From: Isoptericola sp. BMS4
GTDB taxonomy: Bacteria; Actinomycetota; Actinomycetes; Actinomycetales; Cellulomonadaceae
DNA: 64,000 nt
Assembly: GCF_011634835.1 (NCBI RefSeq)
Contig: NZ_SIRP01000001.1
Span: 2,397,679-2,461,678 of the forward strand
Direction of reading: 5' to 3'
The position numbers and the translations under genes are program-made. Below are positions 56,622-64,000 of this stretch, piece after piece; the stretch's first letter is position 1; each line of letters begins with the position of its first letter. The notes beneath the pieces are model-generated. The model ran no database searches and had not been told where the DNA came from. It saw only the letters and a list, made by a program, of their open reading frames with translations.

Positions 56622-57914
56622 GTGCCCCTCCGCCGCCCCTCCTGGTCAGCCCGCCCGGTCCGTCCCATCCGCGTCCAGGTGAACTGGCCCACCGTCCGGC
56701 GGTACGCGTCCCGCACCGCCCTCCTGGCCGCGCTCGCACCGGTCGCCGCCGCCGCCACCGTCATGGGCCTCGAACGCATCCGGCGCAAGCAGTACCCCCT
56801 CGACTCGCCCTTCCCCACCGCACCCCCGGCCTCGACCGAGGTCGAGCAGTCGACGGCCACCCTCTACACCTACGGGGCCGACCTGTACGACGCGATGCTC
56901 GACGCGATCCGCAGCGCCCGCCACCAGGTGTTCCTCGAGACCTACATCTGGAAGAACGATGAGGTCGGCGAACAGTTCAAGCAGGCGCTCGCGGACGCCG
57001 CCGCACGCGGCGTCGAGGTCTACATCGTCTACGACGGCTTCGCGAACCTCGTCATCCCGCGCAGCTTCTACGACATGCCGGCGGGTGTCCACGTGCTGCG
57101 CTTCCCCGCGATGCGCCCGGGACTGCTGTTCCTCAACGTCCGCCGCTCCGGGCGGGACCACCGCAAGATCCTCGTGGTCGACGAGGACGTCGCCTTCGTG
57201 GGCGGGTACAACATCGGGTCCCTCTACGCCACCCGCTGGCGCGACACCCACCTGCGGATCACCGGCCCGTCCACCTGGGAGCTGCGCAACGCCTTCGTCG
57301 ACTTCTGGAACCGTTGGCGCTCGCCCGCGCTGCCCGTGCTGCAGGACGTCGGCACGGCTCACTGGCTGCCCAGCCTGCGCGCGGCCCGCAACGCCCCGTC
57401 CGAGCTCGTCTTCCCCATCCGGGGCATCTACCTCGACGCGATCGACCGGGCGTGCTCGCACGTGTCCATCACGCAGGCGTACTTCATCCCCGACGAGGAC
57501 ATCCTGGCTGCGCTCCTCGCCGCCGCCGCACGCGGCGTGGACGTGCGCGTGCTCGTCCCCGAACGGTCGAACCACGTGGTCGCGGACTGGCTCGCCCGCG
57601 GCCACTACTCGACCCTGCTGCGGGGCGGGGTGCGCATCTTCCTGTACCAGGGGGCGATGATCCACGCGAAGACCGCCACCATCGACGGCCGGTGGACGAC
57701 GGTCGGCACCGCGAACATCGACCGGCTCAGCCTGACCGGCAACTACGAGATCAACCTCGAGGTCGTCAGCACGGCGCTCGCGGCCCAGCTCGAGGCCGCG
57801 TTCCGGATGGACGAGTCGAACTCGCGGGAGCTGACGCTCGACGAGTGGGAGCGGCGCCACCCGCTGTCGAAGGTCGCGGAGCGGGTGATGGCGCCGTTGC
57901 GGCCGCTGCTGTGA
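56622..57914 (+). CDS. phospholipase D-family protein, cardiolipin synthase-like
   Basis: The 430-residue protein has a basic N-terminus, one hydrophobic helix (YASRTALLAALAPVAAAATVMGL) and two PLD half-domains. The first has GRDHRKILVVDEDVAFVGGYNIGSLYATRWRDTHLRITGP; the second has GAMIHAKTATIDGRWTTVGTANIDRLSLTGNYEINLEV. Both HxKxxxxD motifs are intact. The pattern is that of ClsA-type enzymes that join phosphatidylglycerol molecules to cardiolipin, with a single helix in place of the usual two. GTG 56622 follows a TACGGT hexamer at 6 nt. Confidence 0.88.
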   Translation: MPLRRPSWSARPVRPIRVQVNWPTVRRYASRTALLAALAPVAAAATVMGLERIRRKQYPLDSPFPTAPPASTEVEQSTATLYTYGADLYDAMLDAIRSARHQVFLETYIWKNDEVGEQFKQALADAAARGVEVYIVYDGFANLVIPRSFYDMPAGVHVLRFPAMRPGLLFLNVRRSGRDHRKILVVDEDVAFVGGYNIGSLYATRWRDTHLRITGPSTWELRNAFVDFWNRWRSPALPVLQDVGTAHWLPSLRAARNAPSELVFPIRGIYLDAIDRACSHVSITQAYFIPDEDILAALLAAAARGVDVRVLVPERSNHVVADWLARGHYSTLLRGGVRIFLYQGAMIHAKTATIDGRWTTVGTANIDRLSLTGNYEINLEVVSTALAAQLEAAFRMDESNSRELTLDEWERRHPLSKVAERVMAPLRPLL

Positions 57915-57973
57915 CCGCGTGAAGGGCGGCGTCGGGCCCGGCCCGGCAGGGCCTCGTGCGTGGTGGTGGAGCC

Positions 57974-58567
57974 TCAGCCGGCGTGGCGGGCCCGGCGGCG
58001 GGCGGCGAGCTCGTCGCCCTCGTGCGTCCCGGCAGGCGCTTCCAGGTCCTCGAGCGACTCCGTGGGCATCTCCGACAGCGTGCCCTCGATGTCACGCCAC
58101 ACGCGGCCGACGGCGATGCCGAACACGCCCTGGCCACCCTGCACGAGGTCGACGACCTCGTCCGGTGACGTGCACTCGTAGACGGACGCCCCGTCGCTCA
58201 TCAGGGTGATCTGCGCGAGGTCCTCGACCCCGCGCTCACGCAGGTGCGTGACGGCGGTGCGGATCTGGTGCAGGGAGACGCCGGTGTCCAGCAGCCGCTT
58301 GACGACCTTGAGGACGAGGATGTCGCGGAAGCTGTACAGCCGGTGGGTGCCGGAGCCGGTCGCGGGGCGGATCGAGGGCTCCACGAGCCCGGTCCGCGCC
58401 CAGTAGTCGAGCTGGCGGTACGTGATCCCCGCGACGCGGCACGCCGTGGTGCCGCGATAGCCGGTCCCGGCGTCCTGCTCCGTGAGGTCCTCCCCGAAGA
58501 GGAGACCCTGGGCGCCGTGGGGCACGGTGGCACCCGTGGGGACACTTGCCTCACCGCTGCTGTTCAC
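57974..58567 (-). CDS. MerR-family regulator of the garA-ftsR cluster (ResR/Rv1830-like)
   Basis: The 197-residue protein has a MerR-type HTH (GYRGTTACRVAGITYRQLDYWARTGLVEPSIRPATGSGTHRLYSFRDILVLKVVKRLLDTGVSLHQIRTAVTHL) and a C-terminal domain with LMSDGASVYECTSPDEVVDLVQGGQGVFGIAVGRVWRDIEGTLSEMP. It matches the second MerR gene (Rv1830, ResR) of the mycobacterial pgsA2-garA-ftsR neighbourhood. A leading segment of about 40 residues is variable. AGGAGG precedes the GTG at 58567. An inverted repeat upstream could be its own operator. Confidence 0.88.
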   Translation of the reverse strand: MNSSGEASVPTGATVPHGAQGLLFGEDLTEQDAGTGYRGTTACRVAGITYRQLDYWARTGLVEPSIRPATGSGTHRLYSFRDILVLKVVKRLLDTGVSLHQIRTAVTHLRERGVEDLAQITLMSDGASVYECTSPDEVVDLVQGGQGVFGIAVGRVWRDIEGTLSEMPTESLEDLEAPAGTHEGDELAARRRARHAG

Positions 58568-58704
58568 TGTGCCTCCTGAGATGTCGTCTCCACGCTAGGG
58601 CGGCCCGTGGGGGTCGTCAACGACGCGGGGCCCGAAGGCCTCGGCGTGTCGCGCCTCGTGCGCTGCCGAGTCGCGAGGTCCGTCGCCGTGCTGGCCGACG
58701 ACGT

Positions 58705-58731
58705 GAACCTTCGACCTCAACTGGAAGGTTC
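58705..58731. promoter_or_regulatory. MerR operator-like inverted repeat
   Basis: GAACCTT and AAGGTTC arms surround a 13-nt spacer that itself contains GACCTCAAC. The site lies in the 243-bp gap upstream of the MerR gene, fitting autoregulation. The rest of that gap shows no gene. Confidence 0.5.
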
Positions 58732-58810
58732 TGGTGCCACGGTAGCCGACCGTCGGCGTCGACCGGAGGTCGAACGTCCCTCGGGCGTGGCGCGAGGCGC
58801 CGGCGGACGG

Positions 58811-59374
58811 TCAGGGTGGGGCGTCGTCGGGGCGGTCGCCGCCCTCTCCCGGCGTCCCCGGGTCCGGCGGGCCGCCCGGTGCGGTGAAGTCCGCGGCGGT
58901 GACGTGGTCGAGGAAGTCGCGGAAGCGTTCGACCTCACGCTGCTGCTCCGTGTCGACGACCTCCACCCCCGCGACGGCGACGATCTCGGCCGAGCACATC
59001 ACCGGGCTCTCGGTCCGCACCGCGAGGGCGATCGCGTCCGAGGCGCGGGAGTCGAGCCGGGTGCCGTTCGACAGCACCAGCTCGGCGAAGAAGATGCCGC
59101 CGTCGAGCGCGACGATCTCGACGCGCTCGAGCGCGACGCCGACGGCGCCGAGCAGGTCGCGCAGCAGGTCGTGCGTCATCGGGCGGGGCGTGACCAGGCC
59201 GGCCTGCGCCATCGCGATCGCGGACGCCTCCCGGGCGCCGATGACGATGGGCACGGCCAGGTTCGCGGCGGCGTCGAGCAGCAGCACCACGATCTCCTGG
59301 TCGCGCTGCTGCTGACGGACCCCCATGACCTCGACGGGGACCATCGGCGCGTCGTTCGGCTCGTTGCCGTCCAC
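58811..59374 (-). CDS. DUF151 bifunctional nuclease domain protein
   Basis: The 187-residue protein belongs to the BFN/DUF151 family (Rv1829-like): VEVMGVRQQQRDQEIVVLLLDAAANLAVPIVIGAREASAIAMAQAGLVTPRPMTHDLLRDLLGAVGVALERVEIVALDGGIFFAELVLSNGTRLDSRASDAIALAVRTESPVMCSAEIV. The GAREASAIA and SRASDAIALA helices are diagnostic. Plant and archaeal members show nuclease activity; the bacterial role is unclear. The gene lies between two MerR regulators in a conserved order. GTG 59374 follows a TACCGT hexamer at 6 nt. Confidence 0.92.
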   Translation of the reverse strand: MDGNEPNDAPMVPVEVMGVRQQQRDQEIVVLLLDAAANLAVPIVIGAREASAIAMAQAGLVTPRPMTHDLLRDLLGAVGVALERVEIVALDGGIFFAELVLSNGTRLDSRASDAIALAVRTESPVMCSAEIVAVAGVEVVDTEQQREVERFRDFLDHVTAADFTAPGGPPDPGTPGEGGDRPDDAPP

Positions 59375-59380
59375 CGATCC

Positions 59381-59386
59381 ACGGTA
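59381..59386 (-). promoter_or_regulatory. -10 element of a probable leaderless promoter (DUF151 gene)
   Basis: Minus-strand TACCGT, 6 nt before the GTG at 59374. Confidence 0.5.
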
Positions 59387-59434
59387 CGACGCCCGGGGGC
59401 CGTACGTCTCGTGGGGCGGGCTCGCAGGGCGCGC

Positions 59435-60184
59435 TCAGACGAGGCCGTCGGTGCCGCGGCGCACCCAGGCGGTGTGCAGCCGGGCGAGCAGCTCGCCGAT
59501 CTCGGTGGCGAGCTCTGCGGCCTGCGCCCTGGCGGAGGGTGTCTGCTGGCTGCGGTACGGGGCCACGAGCTGGTCGACCAGGTCCACGTGCCGGTCGGCG
59601 GAGGTGCGCAGGGAGCGCAGGTGGCGCGGCTCGATGCCGTGCTCGGCGAGCCGGACGGCGATCCGCACCACGTCGGGGGCGCCGGCGTCGAGCTGCCCGC
59701 CCACGCCCGCGCGCAGGACGCCGGCGTGCACGAGCTCGGTGACGTACGCCGCGGAGGTCCGGGTCTCCTCGGCGACGGACTCCGCGGTCCAGCGGCGGCG
59801 GGCGGGCGCCGTCGCGTGCGGGGCGTCGGCGAGCCGGGGCGCGGGGCCGGGTGCGGGTTCGCCCGCGTCCATCTCGGCGAGTCGTTGCTTGATGACCTTC
59901 AGGGGCAGGTACGAGTCCCGCTGCTCGGTCAGGACGAAGCGCAGCCGTTCGACGTCGGCGGGGCTGTACTGCCGGTACCCGGAGGGGGTGCGGACGGGGT
60001 CGATGAGGCCCTGGTCCTCGAGGAAGCGCAGCTTCGAGTGCGACACCGACGGGAACTCCGGTCCCAGCTGTGCCAGGACGTCGGAGATCCGCATGGTCGC
60101 CTGGCGCGAGATGCCCCGCGGCCAGGGTTCGGGCGCGCCGTCGCCGAGCCCCTGCAGCTCGTGCGCAGCGTGCGCACCGCTCAT
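59435..60184 (-). CDS. ftsR: FtsR-type MerR-family regulator
   Basis: The 249-residue protein has an N-terminal MerR HTH (ATMRISDVLAQLGPEFPSVSHSKLRFLEDQGLIDPVRTPSGYRQYSPADVERLRFVLTEQRDSYLPLKVIKQRLAEMDAG) and a second C-terminal effector-like domain. It corresponds to Rv1828 and corynebacterial FtsR, an activator of ftsZ. It overlaps garA by 4 nt (ATGA). The ATG at 60184 is chosen because of this coupling. The Pro/Ala-rich linker after the HTH (PAPGPAPRLADAPHATAPA) is longer than usual. Confidence 0.9.
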   Translation of the reverse strand: MSGAHAAHELQGLGDGAPEPWPRGISRQATMRISDVLAQLGPEFPSVSHSKLRFLEDQGLIDPVRTPSGYRQYSPADVERLRFVLTEQRDSYLPLKVIKQRLAEMDAGEPAPGPAPRLADAPHATAPARRRWTAESVAEETRTSAAYVTELVHAGVLRAGVGGQLDAGAPDVVRIAVRLAEHGIEPRHLRSLRTSADRHVDLVDQLVAPYRSQQTPSARAQAAELATEIGELLARLHTAWVRRGTDGLV

Positions 60185-60657
60185 GAGCCGGGCGCCTGCG
60201 TGTCCCGCGGCGCCTGAGGGCTGGCGTGGAAGGACATGCGGAACTTGCCGATCTGGACCTCGTCGCCCGTGCTCAGCGTCGCCGCGTCGATGCGTTCGCG
60301 GTTCACGTAGGTGCCGTTGAGGGAGCCGATGTCGCGCACCACGAACCGCTCGCCGTCGCGGACGAACTCCGCGTGCTTGCGCGAGACGGTCACGTCGTCC
60401 AGGAAGATGTCCGCGCTCTCGCTGCGTCCCGCGACGGCCCGCTCGGAGTCGAGGAGGAACCGCTCGCCGACGGCGCCGGAACCGTACTGCACCACCAGCA
60501 GGGCGGAGTGCCGTGGCAGCGCCGCGACCGCAGCAGCCTCCTCCGCGGTGAGGGGGATCCGGTGCGCCTGCTCCTCCGCGGGCGCGCCCACACGACCCAG
60601 GTGGGCCGTCGTGTCGGCGGCCGCCTGCTGCGGCGGAAGAGCACGGGGGTCGGTCAT
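60181..60657 (-). CDS. garA: FHA-domain signalling protein, GarA/OdhI-like
   Basis: The 158-residue protein has a C-terminal FHA domain: ERFLLDSERAVAGRSESADIFLDDVTVSRKHAEFVRDGERFVVRDIGSLNGTYVNRERI, with GRS, SRKH and SLNGTYVN contacts for phosphothreonine. GarA/OdhI is phosphorylated by PknB/PknG at an N-terminal ETTS motif and then stops inhibiting 2-oxoglutarate dehydrogenase. Here the corresponding sequence is ADTTAHL, so the Thr pair is present but the context is degenerate. GGAGG precedes ATG 60657. A TAGGTT hexamer (minus, 60769-60774) may be its -10. Confidence 0.92.
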   Translation of the reverse strand: MTDPRALPPQQAAADTTAHLGRVGAPAEEQAHRIPLTAEEAAAVAALPRHSALLVVQYGSGAVGERFLLDSERAVAGRSESADIFLDDVTVSRKHAEFVRDGERFVVRDIGSLNGTYVNRERIDAATLSTGDEVQIGKFRMSFHASPQAPRDTQAPGS

Positions 60658-60768
60658 CAGTCCTCCATCGAGGTAGGGCCGGGTGGTCGGGCGACGCTGC
60701 CCCGGCAGGCGGCCCGTCCGCGGGAGCCTGCGCAAGGCGGTGCGTCCGACGTGCGCCGTCGTCCGCCC

Positions 60769-60774
60769 AACCTA
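60769..60774 (-). promoter_or_regulatory. possible -10 element for garA-ftsR
   Basis: Minus-strand TAGGTT lies about 110 nt upstream of the garA ATG, in the 164-bp gap between garA and the DUF881 gene. A leadered transcript would follow, consistent with the GGAGG ribosome binding site. Confidence 0.4.
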
Positions 60775-60821
60775 CCCCGTCCGGCGCGCGAGCGTGAAGC
60801 CCGACGCCTGGTCCGCGGTGG

Positions 60822-62330
60822 TCAGCCCTCGTCGTCGCGGGGCGTGGCGTGCTCCGGCTCCGCCGGCTCACGGACCTCGGTGATCGTCACCTGGTCGCGC
60901 TGCGTCGTGGACGCGTTCGCCCCGGCGTTGCGCACCGTCGCGAGGGCGCCGCCGGGGATCTCCAGCGCCCGGTCCAGGGTGTCCGGGTCGCCGATGACGG
61001 TCCACTCGTAGGGCGCCTGGAGGGGGTGGCCGTCGACGACGATCTGTCCGTCCTGGTCGCGGAACCAGGTCGTCGTGATCAGGCGGACGCCGTTGAGGGA
61101 GACCACCTCGGCGCCCGCGTTGCGCAGCTCCTCGAGGACGTTGAACAGCTGTGCCGCCTCGAGGGAGCCCCCCGGGTCGGTGATCCGCAGCCGGACACCT
61201 GGGCCCTCCGCGGGCAGTCGGCCCGAGAGGATCCCCTCGGAGGAGGCGCGCTCCTGCGCGAGCTCCAGCGCCGACGCGGCCTTGTTGGAGCCGGACAGCA
61301 GCTCGTCACGGGTGGTCTCCAGCTGGGAGACCTCCCTGGAGAGCTGCTCCGCACGGTCGGTCACCTCGTCGAGCAGCCGCACCAGGTCGTCCTGCCGCGC
61401 CGAGGACAGCTGGTCCGACGACGACTGCTGCACCTGGACCACCAGAGCGAAGCCGAGTGCCGCGCAGAGCACGCCGGCGAGCACCTGGGACCGGGAGAAG
61501 CCGGGCTTGAACGCCGCGCCGAGCCGGTGCCAGGCCCCTGGTTCCGTCACGCCCGCACCGTCGTCACCGGTCGCGTCGTCACCGTCCAGGTCCCGGTCGC
61601 CATCCCGGTCACCGGCCTCGTCGCCGGTCGCCGGCTCCCCCGCCGCGAGGGTATCGGAGGCCGGGTGCTCCTCGGCGACGTCGGCGCCCGGCGTGGCGCC
61701 GTCCCCGAGGTCCCCCTGCGACGTGTCCTCCTGGGCCGCGCCGTCCTGCCCCTCGGACTCGGACTCGGACTCGGGGTCGTCGGGCTCGTCCTGCCCGGCA
61801 CCGTCCGGCTCAGGGTCTCGGACGTCGTCCGCGGGCAGCGGGTCCGATGACGCCGGGTCGTCCTCGACGTCGTCCTGCGGGCGGGGCCGGTCGTGGTCCG
61901 ACGCCGACGGCGGGGTGTCGGCCCCCTCGCCGACGTCGGGTCCCGACGGTGCGTCCGCAGAGACGTCGTCGGCCGGTACCTCGGCACCGGCCACACCCTC
62001 GCCGCCGTGCCCGTCCGACAGTTCCTCGGGCTCGTCGGTCTCGTGCTCCACGTCGCCACCGGCCGGGTCCTCGCCGCCCGCGACGGGACCGGTGCGCCGT
62101 GGCTCGTCCGCGAGGCGGGCGGGCGCGTCGTCGTCCTGCTCGGCAGGATCCTGCGGGGCAGTCTCGTCGGCGGGCCCGTCCGGACCCTCGGCCGCCGCCG
62201 CGTCCATCGGTGCGTCGGCCGGCGAGGCGTCGTCGCGCTCGTCCCGCACGGTGCCCTTCTCGTCCATCCCCGCGCCCGTGCCCTCGTCGTCAGCCCGACC
62301 GACGGCGCCGCCCTCGTCCTTCGTGCTCAT
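60822..62330 (-). CDS. DUF881 membrane protein with a very long acidic N-terminal region
   Basis: The 502-residue protein has a typical DUF881 half from residue 278: FSRSQVLAGVLCAALGFALVVQVQ (transmembrane helix), a coiled coil (LVRLLDEVTDRAEQLSREVSQLETTRDELL), and the periplasmic fold GVRLRITDPGG, LFNVLEELRNAGAEVVSLNGVRLITTTWF, PYEWTVIGDPDTLDRALEIPGG. Residues 1-277 are almost wholly Asp, Glu, Pro, Ala and Gly with runs such as DPESESESEGQ, and are predicted to be disordered, cytosolic and strongly negative. DUF881 proteins flank sbp in actinobacteria and are thought to act in envelope or division processes. The usual family length is near 250-300. Confidence 0.88.
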   Translation of the reverse strand: MSTKDEGGAVGRADDEGTGAGMDEKGTVRDERDDASPADAPMDAAAAEGPDGPADETAPQDPAEQDDDAPARLADEPRRTGPVAGGEDPAGGDVEHETDEPEELSDGHGGEGVAGAEVPADDVSADAPSGPDVGEGADTPPSASDHDRPRPQDDVEDDPASSDPLPADDVRDPEPDGAGQDEPDDPESESESEGQDGAAQEDTSQGDLGDGATPGADVAEEHPASDTLAAGEPATGDEAGDRDGDRDLDGDDATGDDGAGVTEPGAWHRLGAAFKPGFSRSQVLAGVLCAALGFALVVQVQQSSSDQLSSARQDDLVRLLDEVTDRAEQLSREVSQLETTRDELLSGSNKAASALELAQERASSEGILSGRLPAEGPGVRLRITDPGGSLEAAQLFNVLEELRNAGAEVVSLNGVRLITTTWFRDQDGQIVVDGHPLQAPYEWTVIGDPDTLDRALEIPGGALATVRNAGANASTTQRDQVTITEVREPAEPEHATPRDDEG

Positions 62331-62340
62331 GCCGCGCCGC

Positions 62341-62673
62341 TCACGCCTTGAAAAGGTGCCGGCGGATCGAGGCCGCGTTCGAGAAGATCCGGATGCCGAG
62401 CACCACGACCACCGCCGTCGACAGCTGCGACCCCACGCCCAGCTGGTCACCGAGGAACACGATGAACGCGGCCACCAGCACGTTCGACAGGAACGACACC
62501 AGGAAGACCTTGTCGTCGAACAGCCCGTCGAGCTTGGCCCGCAGGCCCCCGAACAGGGCATCCAGCGCGGCCACGACGGCGATCGGCAGGTACGGCTGCA
62601 GCGCGACGGGCACTGTCGGCTGCAGGACCAGACCGGCGACGACGCCGACCACGAGCCCGACCACGGCGATCAT
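62341..62673 (-). CDS. sbp: small basic membrane protein (Sbp, DUF1290)
   Basis: The 110-residue protein has three hydrophobic helices and the family sequence MIAVVGLVVGVVAGLVLQP, PYLPIAVVAALDALFGGLRAKLDGLFDDKVFLVSFLSNVLVAAFIVFLGDQLGVG and VVLGIRIFSNAASIRRHLFKA. Sbp is conserved next to division and envelope genes in Gram-positive bacteria; its biochemical role is unknown. The ATG overlaps the stop of the upstream DUF881 gene (ATGA at 62670-62673), and the second DUF881 gene starts 10 nt after its stop. Confidence 0.93.
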   Translation of the reverse strand: MIAVVGLVVGVVAGLVLQPTVPVALQPYLPIAVVAALDALFGGLRAKLDGLFDDKVFLVSFLSNVLVAAFIVFLGDQLGVGSQLSTAVVVVLGIRIFSNAASIRRHLFKA

Positions 62674-63548
62674 GGGGTCTCCTCCTGGATCTCGTCCGGT
62701 GACTCGCCCGAGCCGCCGGCGTCCACCGGCTGCGCGTGGCGCAGCGACTGCGTCCCGACGCCCGGCAGCTCGAGCTCGCTCTGCGGGACCACGCTCGACG
62801 AGATCCCGTAGCGCGAGCCCAGCAGCTGAAGGTACGCCGGGGCGCCGGTCCGAGCGTACGCGGTCTGCATGTCCTCCACGTCACCCACGGCACGGATGAC
62901 GTACGTGGGACCGGGCAGCGGCACCAGGTCCACCAGGATGGCGTCCCCCGCGTTGCGGATCGCCGACATCGACGTGAGGCGCTCGCCGTCCACCGCGATC
63001 GCCTCCGCGCCCGACGCCCACAACGCGTTCACCACCGTCTGCACGTCCGTGTCCCGGACCCGGGAGCCACCGTCGTCCGACCCGGACAGGTCGCCGGACT
63101 CCCCGTCCGACAGCGTCACCACCAGGCCGGGGCCCTCCACCGGCGTCGACCCGTTGACCACGCCGTCGACCCGGAGCGTCTCCAGCAGGTCCGGATCCCG
63201 CTGCGACAGCGCCGAGTGCTGCAGATCCTCGATCTCCGCGCTCAGCTCCACCGACCGGCCACGCAACGCGTCCGCCGCCTCCCGCCGCTCCACGATCTGG
63301 TCCTCGAGCACCGCCCGCGCCTGCGACACCTCGGCCTGCGGCGCTCGCAGCTCCTGCGCGGCCGACACCGTCAGCAGGCCGAGCAGGACGGCCAGCAGCA
63401 CGAGGAGGACGGCGCCCGTCCACCGCCGGCGAGGCACCACACCCGCCTCGCGCCGGGCCGCGGCCTCCGCGTAGCCCGCGTCGAGGGGCTTCTCCATGAC
63501 CTCCACGAGCAACGTCATGGACTCGTCGAGACGCCGACGCGCGCTCAT
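62670..63548 (-). CDS. DUF881 membrane protein
   Basis: The 292-residue protein has a cytosolic N-terminus of about 42 residues, one transmembrane helix (WTGAVLLVLLAVLLGLLTVSAAQ), a coiled-coil stretch (QARAVLEDQIVERREAADALRGRSVELSAEIEDLQ) and a DUF881 domain (VEGPGLVVTLSDGE, VQTVVNALWASGAEAIAVDGERLTSMSAIRNAGDAILVDLVPLPGPTYVIRAVGD). It matches Rv1823-type proteins. ATGA overlaps join it to pgsA upstream and sbp downstream. Two DUF881 paralogues around sbp suggest a heteromeric envelope complex. Confidence 0.92.
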   Translation of the reverse strand: MSARRRLDESMTLLVEVMEKPLDAGYAEAAARREAGVVPRRRWTGAVLLVLLAVLLGLLTVSAAQELRAPQAEVSQARAVLEDQIVERREAADALRGRSVELSAEIEDLQHSALSQRDPDLLETLRVDGVVNGSTPVEGPGLVVTLSDGESGDLSGSDDGGSRVRDTDVQTVVNALWASGAEAIAVDGERLTSMSAIRNAGDAILVDLVPLPGPTYVIRAVGDVEDMQTAYARTGAPAYLQLLGSRYGISSSVVPQSELELPGVGTQSLRHAQPVDAGGSGESPDEIQEETP

Positions 63549-64000
63549 GCCGCCGCTCCCCCGTCGTCCCCGGCACCCTCCGGCGCCGACACCAGGGCAC
63601 GCGTCTGCCGCACGTACTGCAGACCCGCCACCCAGTACAGGCCCACACCCCACCAGCTGAAGGCCCACCCCACGACGTGCGCCACGTCGCCGAGCGCACC
63701 CGGCGCCTCCGCGAGCAGCAGCAGCGGGAACGCGTACAGCAGCGCGAACGTGCCCGCCTTGCCCACGAAGCTCACCGGCAACGGCCCGTACCCGTGCCGC
63801 GCCAGCACCGGCATGAGGCACGCCAGCACCACGTCCCGGGCCACGATCACCACGAGCAGCCACACCGGGACGATGTCGCGCCAGGCCAGACCCACCAGCG
63901 TGACGAGGATGAACAGCCGGTCCGCCGCCGGGTCGAGCAGCTCCCCGAGCCGGCTCACCTGGCGCAGCCGCCGCGCCAGCACGCCGTCGAGCCAGTCGCT
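63545..64000 (-). CDS. CDP-alcohol phosphatidyltransferase (PgsA family), 5' end outside window
   Basis: Only the C-terminal 151 residues are present. They include the complete catalytic signature D-G-x2-A-R-x8-G-x3-D-x3-D, seen as DWLDGVLARRLRQVSRLG followed by ELLDPAAD, and then four hydrophobic helices (LFILVTLVGLAW, VWLLVVIVARDVVLACLM, FALLYAFPLLLLAEA, WGVGLYWVAGLQY). The enzyme uses CDP-diacylglycerol and an alcohol phosphate to make phosphatidylglycerol phosphate or a related lipid. Position upstream of DUF881-sbp-DUF881 matches mycobacterial pgsA2. The stop overlaps the DUF881 start by 4 nt. Confidence 0.9.
   Translation of the reverse strand, partial: SDWLDGVLARRLRQVSRLGELLDPAADRLFILVTLVGLAWRDIVPVWLLVVIVARDVVLACLMPVLARHGYGPLPVSFVGKAGTFALLYAFPLLLLAEAPGALGDVAHVVGWAFSWWGVGLYWVAGLQYVRQTRALVSAPEGAGDDGGAAA

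Overview
The window is very GC-rich (well over 70%), densely coded DNA from a high-GC Gram-positive actinobacterium. Gene content points to the Cellulomonadaceae/Promicromonosporaceae branch of Micrococcales (Cellulomonas, Cellulosimicrobium or Isoptericola relatives). This placement is inferred from conserved actinobacterial blocks: pafB-pafC-tatA-tatC-helY, rbpA near lnt, and pgsA-DUF881-sbp-DUF881-garA-ftsR-DUF151-merR. It is not based on a database match. I saw no rRNA, tRNA, CRISPR array or insertion sequence.

Layout. 0-4.4 kb: a YciO-family gene (5' end cut off), a UDP-glucose pyrophosphorylase, yigZ, a degenerate tyrosine-recombinase-like gene flanked by an 18/19-bp direct repeat, and a GNAT. 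4.4-10.5 kb: dps, then a tightly overlapping minus-strand MoxR/DUF58/DUF4129 operon headed by a DUF3866 gene. 10.5-18.4 kb: pafB, pafC, a small membrane protein, tatA, tatC, a diacylglycerol-kinase-like enzyme and the helicase helY. 18.6-24.4 kb: an amidohydrolase, lnt, an oxidoreductase/TetR pair and rbpA. 24.7-37 kb: mostly accessory metabolism (two LLM flavin oxidoreductases, an FMN reductase, galE, alpha/beta hydrolases, RNase Z, ald with its Lrp-type regulator, a DinB-like protein). 37-47 kb: pyruvate phosphate dikinase, a methyltransferase, a GlxA-type regulator with a divergent MFS carrier, a phosphodiesterase, an SRPBCC-YCII fusion and a secreted GH3 glycosidase. 47.2-54.0 kb: a one-directional run of detoxification/self-protection-like genes (AraC, two VOC proteins, a Ddn-like protein, a YdeI-like protein, a UvrA-like ABC protein, an SDR, an Imm5-like protein). 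54.0-54.7 kb: a 690-bp gene-poor stretch with AT-rich palindromes. 54.7-57.9 kb: an alkyltransferase, a complete tyrosine recombinase and a cardiolipin-synthase-like PLD protein. 58-64 kb: the conserved envelope/division cluster on the minus strand.

Gene expression style. At least 19 start codons (ATG or GTG, both strands) lie exactly 6-7 nt after a TANNNT hexamer. A transcript starting at the start codon is the simplest reading, so leaderless mRNA seems to be a major mode here. In four places the -10 hexamer shares bases with the preceding gene's stop codon. Other genes use clear Shine-Dalgarno sequences or ATGA/GTGA start-stop overlaps. Several operators can be read directly: dyads beside the TetR, MerR, Lrp and GlxA-type genes, and a GGAAC-N18-GTT sigma-R-type promoter before rbpA.

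Most unusual features: a 62-bp perfect palindrome between convergent genes; the recombinase-like gene lacking the HxxR motif and tyrosine between near-identical short repeats; three intergenic minisatellites, one of which copies a stop codon; a DUF881 protein with an acidic N-terminal region of about 277 residues; and apparent absence of the ppm and gcvH genes from otherwise conserved neighbourhoods.
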